64,000 nucleotides of DNA from Thermoprotei archaeon (GTDB lineage Archaea > Thermoproteota > Thermoprotei > Gearchaeales > Gearchaeaceae). The stretch spans positions 1-64,000 of the forward strand of contig JAFMCU010000004.1 in the NCBI GenBank assembly GCA_017857595.1. The letters run 5' to 3'. The notes under the pieces were generated by a model, which saw nothing but the letters and a program-made list of their open reading frames with translations, was not told where the DNA came from and did not search any database. The position numbers and the translations under genes are program-made. This document shows, one piece after another, positions 28,851 through 38,889 of this stretch. Positions within the stretch are counted from its first letter, which is position 1. Every line of letters begins with the position of its first letter.

Positions 28851-30454
28851 GTATAGGAATTGGAGGGGATTATCCATTAACATCAACAATAGTAGGCGAA
28901 TATGCAAATAGAAAAGATAGGGGGAAATTAATTGCGTCTACTTTTGCTATGCAAGGTTTTGGAATAATGGCAGGGGTTGGTTTGGCCTTTTTGTTACTTT
29001 CATTAGGTATAACATCCGATATAGCATGGCGCATATTATTAGGTGCTGGTGCGATACCTCCTATATTAACACTTAATGCTCGAAGAAAGCTATATGAAAC
29101 CCCGCGTTTTAATATAATGAAAGGAGATAAGAAATTTAATTCTGATATAGAACATTATACTTTATTACCTGTAGGTTTTAAGTATTATGCTGAAAAGAAA
29201 TGGAAAATTATTCTTGGAACATCTTTAACATGGTTCTTATTAGATGTATCTTTCTATGGGACTGGTATATTTACACCTTATTTAGCATCCTTATTTGGGT
29301 TTTCTGGATTATTTGCTTCTGTCAAAGCTTCTGCTCTAACAATAATTTTGACAGCTGTACCGGGTTATTGGGTCGCTGTTGCACTTATAGATAGACAAGG
29401 ACGAAAATTTATACAGACACTTGGTTTCTTAATAATGGGGGCTTGTTTTGGCATACTTTATTTTATAGGAAATGAGATTCTAAATTATTCAGTGTACTTA
29501 TTTTTCTTTATATACAGTTTAACATTCTTTTTTACCAACTATGGACCTAACACAACAACGTATGTATATCCTGTTGAATTATTTCCTACTCCATTTAGGG
29601 CGAGAGGGCATGGTATTGCTTCAATGAGTGGAAAGTTAGGAGCTGCTCTATCTGCATTATTATTTCCTTTTCTAATTAATAATATAGGTAAGTTTAATTT
29701 GATTGGTATTCTATCTCTCGTATCATTTTTAGGTGCTTTAACTACTATAATTTTACTGCCTGAAACTAAGCAAAAATATTTAACAGAAACTTCAGGTGAA
29801 AATGAATTAATATTAATCACGACGAAGTTGAATAATGAGTTTACGTCTCTATCAAGCCATATGATCGCATCTGCAAAAATGTTGAAGGATGAAATGTTTA
29901 AAGAAAAAATCGATTCTTATATTTTCTTTAATAAAATAAAAGCTGAGGAACATGAAGCAGATCAAAATGTTCATAAAATAATGGACTATATAACAAATAC
30001 TAAAATAAGTTCAATAATTTATATGGATATTTCTCATCTTGCAAGGAGAATTGACGATATTATCGATACTATAGAAGCTGTAGCGGCTCGTTTTTATATT
30101 TATGATCTTACATTTGCAGATGATTACATGAAAGAATTGAGTAATCATATTTTTAATTGTGTAATAATTGTGGACAAAAGTTTAAGCGAGTTAAATAATT
30201 TACTTGCAAGAAAAAGTGGACAGGATAGAATTATGGCATTATATAAAGAAGCAACAAATATTGAAAATATGGCAGATGATCTTCTTCGTATTTCATTAAG
30301 AGATTTAATGAAAATATCTGATCCTATTAAAATTATAAAGTTTAAAGAAATATATGAAGATCTTGAAACAATAACTGATCGGTGTGTTGATGTACTGGAT
30401 ATAATTAGTGATATTACATTAAGATTTATATACAGCTTAAAAAGTTTATCCTAA
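28760..30454 (+). CDS. MFS transporter C-terminal portion fused to DUF47/PhoU-like domain (true coding begins near 28838 after the frameshift)
   Basis: [29 protein letters not shown] continues the MFS; residues after LPETKQKYL are helical PhoU/DUF47-like ([32 protein letters not shown]). Confidence 0.8.
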   Translation: [564 protein letters not shown]

Positions 30455-31473
30455 TATTTTTTTATAATTTTATATATATTTTCTTGAACAGGTCTGTTTA
30501 TGATTCCTACATCTGTAATGATCGCATCTATGAATTCGGGCTCTGTTATATCAAAAGCCAAATTTAGCGCTTTAGCTTTTTTAGGAGCTAACCAATATCT
30601 CTTTATTTTTAATATTTCTTCTGGGCTTCTCTCTTCTATTTTTACCTCTTCTATTTTGGATTTTAGGTCAAGTGTTGTAAGAGGTGCTGCAACAAAAAAT
30701 GGGACTCTATATAAATTAGAGATTGCAGCTAACGTGAACGTTCCTATCTTATTTATAACATGACCAGATAAAAGAATTCTGTCAGCGCCTACAAGAACTT
30801 TGTTTATTTCTCCATTTTTAATTAAAAAACCTGCTGTAGAGTCTGTTATTATTTTATAAGGGATCTTTTGTCTTTCTAACTCCCATGCAGTAAGTCTAGA
30901 GCCTTGCAATTTAGGCCTAGTTTCTGTAACATATACGAATAATTTTTTGTTTTCAGAAGCTTTTGAAATAATTCCTAATGCGGTACCTACGCCAACTGTT
31001 GCAAGAGCGCCCGTATTGCAATGTGTTAAAATTTTGTCTCCATCTTTGATTAGATCTTTACCATATTCAGCTATTTTTAGATTAGCCTTTATATCTTCTT
31101 CACATATCTTTAGCGCGATATTTAGTACTTTCTCAGCTAAACTTTCTTCTTTAACATTTATATTTGTTAGGATCCGATTAATAGATGCATAAATATTGTA
31201 TGCTGTAGGTCTAGCTTTTATTAATTTTTCGGAGTATTGATTTAATAATTCAAAAAGCTCTTCATTACTTTTATACTCTTTATATAATGCAACTAATGCC
31301 AAACATAATGCAGCAGCTGCGCCAATAGCAGGGGCACCACGGATTTCCATATCTTTTATAGCTTGAATTAGTCTATCTGGATCTTTTGTTTTTATAACTT
31401 CATATTTTGAAGGTAACTTGTTTGTGTTTATAAATTCTGCATAACCGTCTTTAAACTTTATATTTATTAGCAT
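30451..31473 (-). CDS. mtnA: S-methyl-5-thioribose-1-phosphate isomerase / eIF2B-alpha-like
   Basis: MEIRGAPAIGAAAALCLAL; ILTHCNTGALATVGVGTALGII; GADRILLSGHVINKIGTF. Confidence 0.88.
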   Translation of the reverse strand: MLINIKFKDGYAEFINTNKLPSKYEVIKTKDPDRLIQAIKDMEIRGAPAIGAAAALCLALVALYKEYKSNEELFELLNQYSEKLIKARPTAYNIYASINRILTNINVKEESLAEKVLNIALKICEEDIKANLKIAEYGKDLIKDGDKILTHCNTGALATVGVGTALGIISKASENKKLFVYVTETRPKLQGSRLTAWELERQKIPYKIITDSTAGFLIKNGEINKVLVGADRILLSGHVINKIGTFTLAAISNLYRVPFFVAAPLTTLDLKSKIEEVKIEERSPEEILKIKRYWLAPKKAKALNLAFDITEPEFIDAIITDVGIINRPVQENIYKIIKKY

Positions 31474-31509
31474 TCTTTAACTACAATAATAATAATTTAA
31501 TTTATAATA

Positions 31510-32037
31510 ATGTCATTTAATATGAAGCTGAATTTAATTATCGATAATTCAAATAGGATCTATGCCAATAAATATACCTCATCCAAACTAATTGAAGAAG
31601 GAATAGGTATTGTAGATAATGATTTATTATTGATAGAACCTTTCGAAGCTTTATATTTATTGTATAAAGGTAGAGCAATTTTGTATAAGAATGATTTTAG
31701 TTTAGATTTTAATGAAGCGCTGCAATACTTAACAAAAATTGATAGTAGATGTTGGGAAAAATTTTTAGTGTATAATTTTTTAAGGGAGAAAGGGTTTTAC
31801 GTAAAAAAAGGCTATGGTGATAATTATGATTTTCTATTAAGCTTAAAAAAATCTAAATCTGAAGATACCATATTTAATTACATAATAACAATAATTCATG
31901 AAGGAAAAAGCTTAGATATAGAGAAATTTGATGAAATGCTCAACTTTGCTAGCAGAATGAGAAAGACATTAGTATTAGCTATAATAGATTCAAATGGTGA
32001 TATAACTGCTTATGAAGCTTCAAAAGTTAACATTTAA
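31510..32037 (+). CDS. endA: tRNA-splicing endonuclease subunit, probably non-catalytic structural subunit
   Basis: EndA fold: FLVYNFLREKGFYVKKGYGDNYDFLLS...RMRKTLVLAIIDSNGDITAYEAS; catalytic His region not evident. Confidence 0.78.
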   Translation: MSFNMKLNLIIDNSNRIYANKYTSSKLIEEGIGIVDNDLLLIEPFEALYLLYKGRAILYKNDFSLDFNEALQYLTKIDSRCWEKFLVYNFLREKGFYVKKGYGDNYDFLLSLKKSKSEDTIFNYIITIIHEGKSLDIEKFDEMLNFASRMRKTLVLAIIDSNGDITAYEASKVNI

Positions 32038-32923
32038 AAGCAAATTCATAGCCTTTTTTGAGATCATTAGACCTATAAATTGCTTTATGATTGGTTTAGC
32101 AACATTAATAGGTATTCAAATATCAAACCCTATATGGTATAATGTAAATGTTAATTATTTATTTGGAACCATTAATGGATTATTATATGGTTTTATAGCA
32201 TTTACAGTAGCATTTTTTGCAGCTTCATTTTCTATGACTTTAAACGATTATGTAGATTATTTTGTAGATTTAATAAATTCTCCTGAAAAACCAATTCCTT
32301 CAGGTAGAATAACAAGAGAACATGCATTGAAATATTCAATTATTCTAGCGGTAATATCTGCGTTCTTATCTTTGTTACTTTTGAATATATTATCATTATT
32401 GCTTGTAATTTCTGGTCTTTTAATATCATTTATCTATAATATGAAATTAAAGAAAAGAGGATTTATAGGAAATGTAGCAGTAGCTTATTCTACAGCTTTA
32501 CCATTTATCTTTGGTGCCAGCTTATTTAGTTTTTCTAACTTTGCTCCAATATTTATATTAGTTATACTTGCGCTAATTTCAAATATAGGTAGAGAAATAA
32601 TTAAGGGAATAATCGATATAACTGGTGATAGAACAATGGGCATTATCACTGTTGCAAATAAATACGGAATTGATTTTGCAACAAAATTGGCTTCGTTTAT
32701 GATTTTTATAGCAATACTTTTGAGTATATTGCCATTTCCATTAAAACTTTTACAATTCACATATTCATTGCCTGTAATCATAACAGACGCAATATTAATT
32801 TATGCTACTTTAATAGTGGTTAAAAATAAATCTCGAGAAAGTGCAATTAGAGCTAAAAATCTTTATCTAGTTGGTATGTTAATTACGCTAATTGGATTTT
32901 TTATTATATCATATTATGGTTGA
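32012..32923 (+). CDS. UbiA prenyltransferase, probable digeranylgeranylglyceryl phosphate synthase
   Basis: LNDYVDYFVDLINSPEKPIPSGRITREHAL; NIGREIIKGIIDITGDRTMGIITVANKYG. Confidence 0.87.
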   Translation: MKLQKLTFKSKFIAFFEIIRPINCFMIGLATLIGIQISNPIWYNVNVNYLFGTINGLLYGFIAFTVAFFAASFSMTLNDYVDYFVDLINSPEKPIPSGRITREHALKYSIILAVISAFLSLLLLNILSLLLVISGLLISFIYNMKLKKRGFIGNVAVAYSTALPFIFGASLFSFSNFAPIFILVILALISNIGREIIKGIIDITGDRTMGIITVANKYGIDFATKLASFMIFIAILLSILPFPLKLLQFTYSLPVIITDAILIYATLIVVKNKSRESAIRAKNLYLVGMLITLIGFFIISYYG

Positions 32924-34205
32924 CAAACTACAAAACGTTAAAGGAACAAGGGATATAATTTTTGAAGAAGCTGAAAAATTCATCCATATTATAGATACAG
33001 CTCGAAGAATTAGTAAGTTCTATGGATATTCCGAGGCTATCTTACCTACATTAGAGTATTATGAGCTATTTGCAAAGAAATCAGGATATGAAATAAATAA
33101 AAGGATGTATGTTTTTGAAGATTTATCTAAGAGGAAAATAGCCCTAAGGCCGGAATTAACGCCTTCTGTAGCTAGGGTATTTATAAATAAGTTACAACAG
33201 CTTCCTAAGCCACTAAGAATTTCATATTTTGCTAATGTTTTTAGATATGATGAACCCCAAAAGGCAAGATATCGTGAATTTTGGCAAGCTGGATTTGAAC
33301 ATCTGGGCTCACAATCAGTATTAGCTGATATTGAAATAGTAAATATGTGTTACGATATTTTTAGTGCGTTAGGAATAGAAAAAGTTCAGCTAAAGGTAGG
33401 TCACATGGGTCTAATTAAAGAACTTTTAAAAATAGGCGGTGTTAGAGATTTAGAATTGCCCTATTTCTTATATCTTATTGATAAGAAGAATTTTGATGAA
33501 TTAAAAAGGAAAATATCAAGTTATGAAAAAGGTTTAGAGGTTTATGAAATTCTATTGAATTTATCAAATCTAAAAGGTGATAATATAATGGATGAAGCAA
33601 AGAAATACCTAAAGTACGAGCCTTTATTAAAACATTTAGAAAACTTTTATATTTTTATCAGCTATCTTAATAGCATAAATTTAAAAAATTATAGCATCGA
33701 TTTATCTTTTGCTAGAGGTATCGAATATTATACTGGTGTGATTTATGAGTATTATGTACCGAACTTAAATGTCTCTGTAGGAGGAGGTGGCAGATATGAT
33801 CTATTAATTGAATATTATGGAGGATTTCATACCCCAGCGACAGGTTGTGCACTTGGGATTGATAGAATCGCATTAATTCAAAATATTAAAGTAAATTACC
33901 AAAAAATATTGTGTATAATCTACTCTTTAAATATTAATGAAAAACTTATTCAATTTCTATTTAAAATTGTTTCTGAGTTAAAAGAAGTGAATTGTATTGT
34001 TAATATTGATACAACTAACCATTCTTTGAAAGAAGCTCTTAGTGAAGCAAGTAAAAAGAAAGCAAATTATTTCCTAATAATTGGAGAAAAAGAATTGAGA
34101 AAAAATGTTGTTATAGTTAGGGACATGTTAACTAAGAATCAATATGAGGTTGACTTATCAAAGCTTAAGGAATGGTTTTTAAATAATGTTAGAAGCAGAA
34201 TTTAA
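32892..34205 (+). CDS. hisS: Histidyl-tRNA synthetase
   Basis: KGTRDIIFEEAEKF; ALRPELTPSVARVF; FDEPQKARYREFWQAGFEHLG-like motif; GRYDLLIEYYGG. Confidence 0.95.
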   Translation: MDFLLYHIMVDKLQNVKGTRDIIFEEAEKFIHIIDTARRISKFYGYSEAILPTLEYYELFAKKSGYEINKRMYVFEDLSKRKIALRPELTPSVARVFINKLQQLPKPLRISYFANVFRYDEPQKARYREFWQAGFEHLGSQSVLADIEIVNMCYDIFSALGIEKVQLKVGHMGLIKELLKIGGVRDLELPYFLYLIDKKNFDELKRKISSYEKGLEVYEILLNLSNLKGDNIMDEAKKYLKYEPLLKHLENFYIFISYLNSINLKNYSIDLSFARGIEYYTGVIYEYYVPNLNVSVGGGGRYDLLIEYYGGFHTPATGCALGIDRIALIQNIKVNYQKILCIIYSLNINEKLIQFLFKIVSELKEVNCIVNIDTTNHSLKEALSEASKKKANYFLIIGEKELRKNVVIVRDMLTKNQYEVDLSKLKEWFLNNVRSRI

Positions 34206-34467
34206 AAGGTTAAAAGAAATTTTAAAGGCAAAAAAGGCTAGATCTGCTATTATATTATCTAATACTAGATATTCTATTATACTGGATGGAAATGTATTTG
34301 TTGAAGATAAATATACAGGAGATCAAATAAAATGGTTTCAAGCTTTTGGTAACAAATCTATTGTAGATATTTTAAAATATTTTAAAATAGAAAAAATAAT
34401 TTTGACCGTCAAGGATAAAGAATATAATTTTAAAGATATTCAAGAAGTAATAGCTTTTTTAGAATAG
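34186..34467 (+). CDS. Hypothetical protein (93 aa)
   Basis: ORF overlapping hisS 3' end; family not recognised. Confidence 0.55.
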   Translation: MLEAEFKRLKEILKAKKARSAIILSNTRYSIILDGNVFVEDKYTGDQIKWFQAFGNKSIVDILKYFKIEKIILTVKDKEYNFKDIQEVIAFLE

Positions 34468-34484
34468 TAACTATTAAATAATCA

Positions 34485-34835
34485 ATGTTAAAGCCATTAG
34501 GGCCATATGTTTTAGTAAAAAAGGCTAATAACTTTTACTTTATATCTGGTTTACTACCTATTGAACCGTCTACTGGTAGCATTATAGAGGGTGATGACCA
34601 TAAAAGATTCAAGCAAGTTTTTGAAAATTTAATTGAAGTCTTGAATGCTAATTCTTTAAGTCTGAATGATATAATTAAAGTAACAGTTTATTTAAAATCG
34701 AGGAATTCAAAGTTGTTTAATGAGGTGTACAAACAATATTTCAAAGATAATTTACCGGCTCGTACATTGATTTTCGTAGATAATTTACCTATGGATGCTG
34801 ATGTTGAAATAGATGCTATAGCATATAAAGAATAG
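34485..34835 (+). CDS. RidA (YjgF/YER057c/UK114) family protein
   Basis: LKPLGPYVLVKKANNFYFISGLLPIEPSTG; PARTLIFVDNLPMDADVEIDAIAYKE. Confidence 0.9.
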   Translation: MLKPLGPYVLVKKANNFYFISGLLPIEPSTGSIIEGDDHKRFKQVFENLIEVLNANSLSLNDIIKVTVYLKSRNSKLFNEVYKQYFKDNLPARTLIFVDNLPMDADVEIDAIAYKE

Positions 34836-34866
34836 AAATTTTTATAATATAGCTTATTCAATATGT

Positions 34867-35694
34867 ATGATCAAAAAAGCATTTGATTTTGTAAAGATTG
34901 ATGACTTACCACCAAAACCTAGAAAATACGGATTGATTGAAATAAGAGGGCCATATTATACCTCAGTAAGTTATGGGTATTTGAAAGATTTACTTGATGA
35001 TTGGGGTGAATACGTAGACGGTTATAAATTTGCAGGAGGCTCGATGCGACTACTTTCAAAAGAAAAAGTAAAGAAGATTATCAAAATATGCCATGACTAC
35101 AATGTATATGTCTCTACAGGTGGCTTTATTGAAAGAGTTATCTTGCAAGGAGATAAAGTCGTTGATAATTATATTGAAGAATGTAAAGAGCTTGATTTCG
35201 ATGTAATAGAAATTTCAAGCGGTTTCATTTCGATTCCATTAGATTATAAGCTTGATATGGTCAAAAGAGTTATGAATCGAGGTCTTAAGGCAAAGCCTGA
35301 AGTTTCTTTAATAATTGGTGCAGGAGGTGGCACACATATAATTGGTTATGAAGAAGAAATTAAGCTTAGATCTGTTGAAAATTTTATACAAGAATGCAGA
35401 ATTTTTATAAACGCGGGAGTCAACATGATTATGATAGAATCAGAAGGTATAACTGAGGATTTGCCTCCTGAAAAGTGGAGAACAGACGTTGTAAAAAAGC
35501 TCATAGATAATTTTGGTTTCGAAAAGCTTATGTTTGAAGCTTCTGACCCACCAGTCTTTAAATGGTACCTTAAAAATATTAGCAAGAATGTGAATTTATT
35601 TATCGATCACACACAAATAGTAGAATTTACAGCTTGGAAACTAGGCCTGTGGGGGGATAAAGATATCTGGAAGGATTTTAATTTAAATAGGTAA
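34867..35694 (+). CDS. comA: Phosphosulfolactate synthase (ComA)-like protein
   Basis: PPKPRKYGLIEIRGPYYTSVSYGYLKDLLDDWGEYVDGYKFAGGSMRLL; FDVIEISSGFISIPLDYKL; MIMIESEGITE. Confidence 0.85.
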   Translation: MIKKAFDFVKIDDLPPKPRKYGLIEIRGPYYTSVSYGYLKDLLDDWGEYVDGYKFAGGSMRLLSKEKVKKIIKICHDYNVYVSTGGFIERVILQGDKVVDNYIEECKELDFDVIEISSGFISIPLDYKLDMVKRVMNRGLKAKPEVSLIIGAGGGTHIIGYEEEIKLRSVENFIQECRIFINAGVNMIMIESEGITEDLPPEKWRTDVVKKLIDNFGFEKLMFEASDPPVFKWYLKNISKNVNLFIDHTQIVEFTAWKLGLWGDKDIWKDFNLNR

Positions 35695-35700
35695 TTCTAA

Positions 35701-36351
35701 ATGATCAAAGGTATCGTGTTTGATTTAGATGGCACATTAATTGATTCAAACTTACATTTAGCAAAATCATGGGTTACAGTTTTTAAAGAATTAGGCTATG
35801 CAATCACAGTCGAATATTATTTTAAGGAACTTCGGGGATTATCGGCAAGGGACATAATAAAAAAAGTTACTAGAATTGAAAATGATGAAAGAATAAAAGA
35901 TATAATTGAAAGAAGGAAAGAAATTTTATCTAGTTCAATTAATGATATAAAGCCGTTTCCTGAAGTGCAACCTACTCTTAGTCAATTAAAACTTTTAAAT
36001 CTGAAACTTGCGATAGCTTCAAGTCTAAGCTATGACATAATGCAAGTATTAAAGAATAAATTACAATTTAATCAAATTGAAGCATGGGTAAGTAGCGATA
36101 TGGTTAAGGAAGGTAAACCTAAGCCTGATGTTTTCATAGAAGCTCTTAAAAGAATAAATATAAGCTCTAAAGAAAGCATTATCGTAGGGGATAGCATAAA
36201 TGATATGATACCTGCAAAATCAATTGGAGCTATTGCTGTATATATCAAGAGATATAAAGATGATTATAATAATATAGCAGATTATGTAATAAATAGCTTA
36301 TTGGAGCTCGTAGAAATTGCAAAAAGATATTTGTTGTTACATCAAATATAA
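35701..36351 (+). CDS. HAD-superfamily hydrolase (phosphoglycolate phosphatase/beta-PGM-like)
   Basis: GIVFDLDGTLIDSN; KPDVFIEALKRIN; IVGDSINDM. Confidence 0.9.
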   Translation: MIKGIVFDLDGTLIDSNLHLAKSWVTVFKELGYAITVEYYFKELRGLSARDIIKKVTRIENDERIKDIIERRKEILSSSINDIKPFPEVQPTLSQLKLLNLKLAIASSLSYDIMQVLKNKLQFNQIEAWVSSDMVKEGKPKPDVFIEALKRINISSKESIIVGDSINDMIPAKSIGAIAVYIKRYKDDYNNIADYVINSLLELVEIAKRYLLLHQI

Positions 36352-36543
36352 ATTATAAAACAAAATTTTTTATTATTAAATATATTCTTTCAGTAGGTTT
36401 AATGAATCTATCAATTTATTTTAAAATTCACTATAGTGTTACAAAATTAAGATTGAATATTATTTAAACCATGTTCATTTATGATATGATAATGAATAAA
36501 TAAATAACGCTATAAGAATAAAGAATAGAATATTAAATGAATA

Positions 36544-37065
36544 CTATTTTAAAATTGTTATTGTTTTAACATCTTCAAATTTGCTAAGTTCGCTTAAGAA
36601 TTCGCCTGGGATACTTCCTTCTATAACTACAGTCAATTTAGGTTCTTCAAAAAGTTCTGGGTCATCAGCAAATATCTGTCGTATACCTAATCCATACTTT
36701 GCTATTAAATTTGTTACATTAGACACTATTCCTGACTTTTTCGGGTCTTTTACTGTTATTACTAAAGATGTAAAGCCTAGCAAACCAGATACTTTTGTCA
36801 TTGAACAAATTGGAGTTAAATTCATGAATAACTTTTTTAATTCTTCATCGTTTAAAATGTAAAAAGCAGTTTCTCGCACAATCCTTCTATCAATATTAAG
36901 TGCTTTAGCTAAAGAAGAGTCTGGAATTTTAAATGGCCCAGCTCTATAATGTCCTTCATTATCAATACTTATACCATTTGAAAGCATCGATTTTATGATA
37001 GGTAATCTTGATCTATATCTGCCTAATTTTTCTTCAATTAATTTTTTATAATATGATATACTCAT
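36544..37065 (-). CDS. ACT-domain-containing putative regulator of amino-acid metabolism
   Basis: N-terminal HTH-like region and C-terminal ACT-like SGIVSNVTNLIAKYGLGIRQIFADDPELFEEPKLTVVIEG; divergent from trpB2. Confidence 0.7.
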   Translation of the reverse strand: MSISYYKKLIEEKLGRYRSRLPIIKSMLSNGISIDNEGHYRAGPFKIPDSSLAKALNIDRRIVRETAFYILNDEELKKLFMNLTPICSMTKVSGLLGFTSLVITVKDPKKSGIVSNVTNLIAKYGLGIRQIFADDPELFEEPKLTVVIEGSIPGEFLSELSKFEDVKTITILK

Positions 37066-37164
37066 ACATGTATAATTTTTATCATATCTTCTATTAATAA
37101 TTTATGAAAAATGTATTTTTTTGTACAAAAATGCTTAATAAAAATGAGAAGATAATAATTTCTC

Positions 37165-38553
37165 ATGGTATCTGCAATTCGTGTTATTGTGGAAGCAACT
37201 ATTCCGGATTATTGGTATAATATTTTGCCTGATTTACCAAAACCTTTACCGCCACCGATAAATCCTGCTACAAAAGAACCCATAAATCCGAAAGACTTGG
37301 AGATCATATTTCCCAAAGAATTAATCAAGCAGGAAATGTCTAATGAAAGGTGGATACCCATTCCTAAAGAAATAAAAGAAGCATATAGATTATGGAGACC
37401 TACCCCATTATATAGAGCTTATAATCTTGAAAGTTACTTAAAGACGCCTGCGAAGATCTATTATAAATATGAAGGTGTCTCGCCGCCAGGTAGTCATAAG
37501 TCTAATACAGCTATTGCACAAGCATATTACAATTATAAAGAGGGTATAGAAAATTTAACTACAGAAACAGGTGCCGGACAGTGGGGTAGTGCGTTGGCTT
37601 TTGCTTGCCATATGTTTGGCTTGAAAGCTAGAATTTATATGGTTAGATCTAGTTATGATCAAAAACCATACAGAAGAATCTTAATGCAACTATGGAATGC
37701 TGATGTTTATGCAAGTCCAAGTAATAATACAAAATATGGAAAATCTTTGTTAGAAAAAGATCCTACTAATCCAGGTAGTTTAGGGATAGCAATAAGCGAA
37801 GCTATAGAAGATGCAATAACACATGAAAAAACTAAGTATTCGTTAGGCAGTGTTCTCAATCATGTGTTACTGCATCAGACGGTTATAGGTCAAGAAGCTA
37901 AACAGCAAATAGAATATTTAGATGATTATCCTGATATGATTGTTGGCTGTATTGGTGGTGGCAGTTCATTTTCTGGTTTATTTTGGCCATTTTATTACGA
38001 CGTCGTGTCCAAAAAAGCTAAAAAGAACATAGAATTTATTGCGGTGGAACCTACAGCAGCACCTAGTATAACAAAGGGGGTTTATATTTATGATCATGGA
38101 GATACCGCTAGATTAACACCGTTAATTAAAATGTATACTTTGGGTCACGATTTTATACCACCACCTATACATGCAGGTGGTTTACGATATCATGGTAAAG
38201 CTCCTACATTGTGTTTACTTGCTAACGAAGGGATTGTTAAAACAAGAGCTTATAATCAATTAGAAGTATTCAATGCTGCATCTTTATTTTTTAAGCTTGA
38301 AGGAATATTGCCAGCTCCTGAACCAGCACATGCAATAAAGGCAGTAATAGATGAAGCTATTAAATGCCGTCAAACAGGAGAAGAGAAAACAATTTTATTC
38401 CTTTTATGTGGTCATGGATACTTTGACATTAAAGCCTACCAAGATTATCTAGAAAACAAACTTTTACCATATGAATATCCAGAAGAGGAAGTTAAGAAAT
38501 CTATCGAAAGGTTATATGAATTGTATCCGTGGCTAAAAAATATAAATTTTTAA
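37165..38553 (+). CDS. trpB2: Tryptophan synthase beta chain, TrpB2 type
   Basis: [68 protein letters not shown]. Confidence 0.95.
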   Translation: MVSAIRVIVEATIPDYWYNILPDLPKPLPPPINPATKEPINPKDLEIIFPKELIKQEMSNERWIPIPKEIKEAYRLWRPTPLYRAYNLESYLKTPAKIYYKYEGVSPPGSHKSNTAIAQAYYNYKEGIENLTTETGAGQWGSALAFACHMFGLKARIYMVRSSYDQKPYRRILMQLWNADVYASPSNNTKYGKSLLEKDPTNPGSLGIAISEAIEDAITHEKTKYSLGSVLNHVLLHQTVIGQEAKQQIEYLDDYPDMIVGCIGGGSSFSGLFWPFYYDVVSKKAKKNIEFIAVEPTAAPSITKGVYIYDHGDTARLTPLIKMYTLGHDFIPPPIHAGGLRYHGKAPTLCLLANEGIVKTRAYNQLEVFNAASLFFKLEGILPAPEPAHAIKAVIDEAIKCRQTGEEKTILFLLCGHGYFDIKAYQDYLENKLLPYEYPEEEVKKSIERLYELYPWLKNINF

Positions 38554-38652
38554 ATTGAGCAGATAGATCTATTTGACGATTGATATTTTTATACTTTTCT
38601 ACAATGAAAACATATATATCTCATCCAACTATAAATTAAAATTAGCTTTAAA

Positions 38653-38726
38653 GCCCTGGTAGTTTAGCCCGGTTAGAATGTGAGGCTGTCACCCTTGCGA
38701 CCCGGGTTCAAATCCCGGCCAGGGCG
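38653..38726 (+). tRNA. tRNA-Asp(GUC)
   Basis: GCCCUGG...UGAGG-CUGUCAC-CCUUG...CCAGGGC G. Confidence 0.92.
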
Positions 38727-38771
38727 TTTTATTTGTTTATTATGAGAGTTTATTTTCAACAATAGATTTTT

Positions 38772-38846
38772 CGCCCCGGACGGGAGTTGAACCCGTGACC
38801 TCTGGCTTAGAAGGCCAGCGCTATGTCCAAGCTAAGCTACCGGGGC
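38772..38846 (-). tRNA. tRNA-Arg(UCU)
   Basis: Minus strand GCCCCGG...CUGGC-CUUCUAA-GCCAG...CCGGGGC G. Confidence 0.93.
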
Positions 38847-38889
38847 ATATATATAGCCTTAATAGATTTAATAATGTAATAAATTTTAT

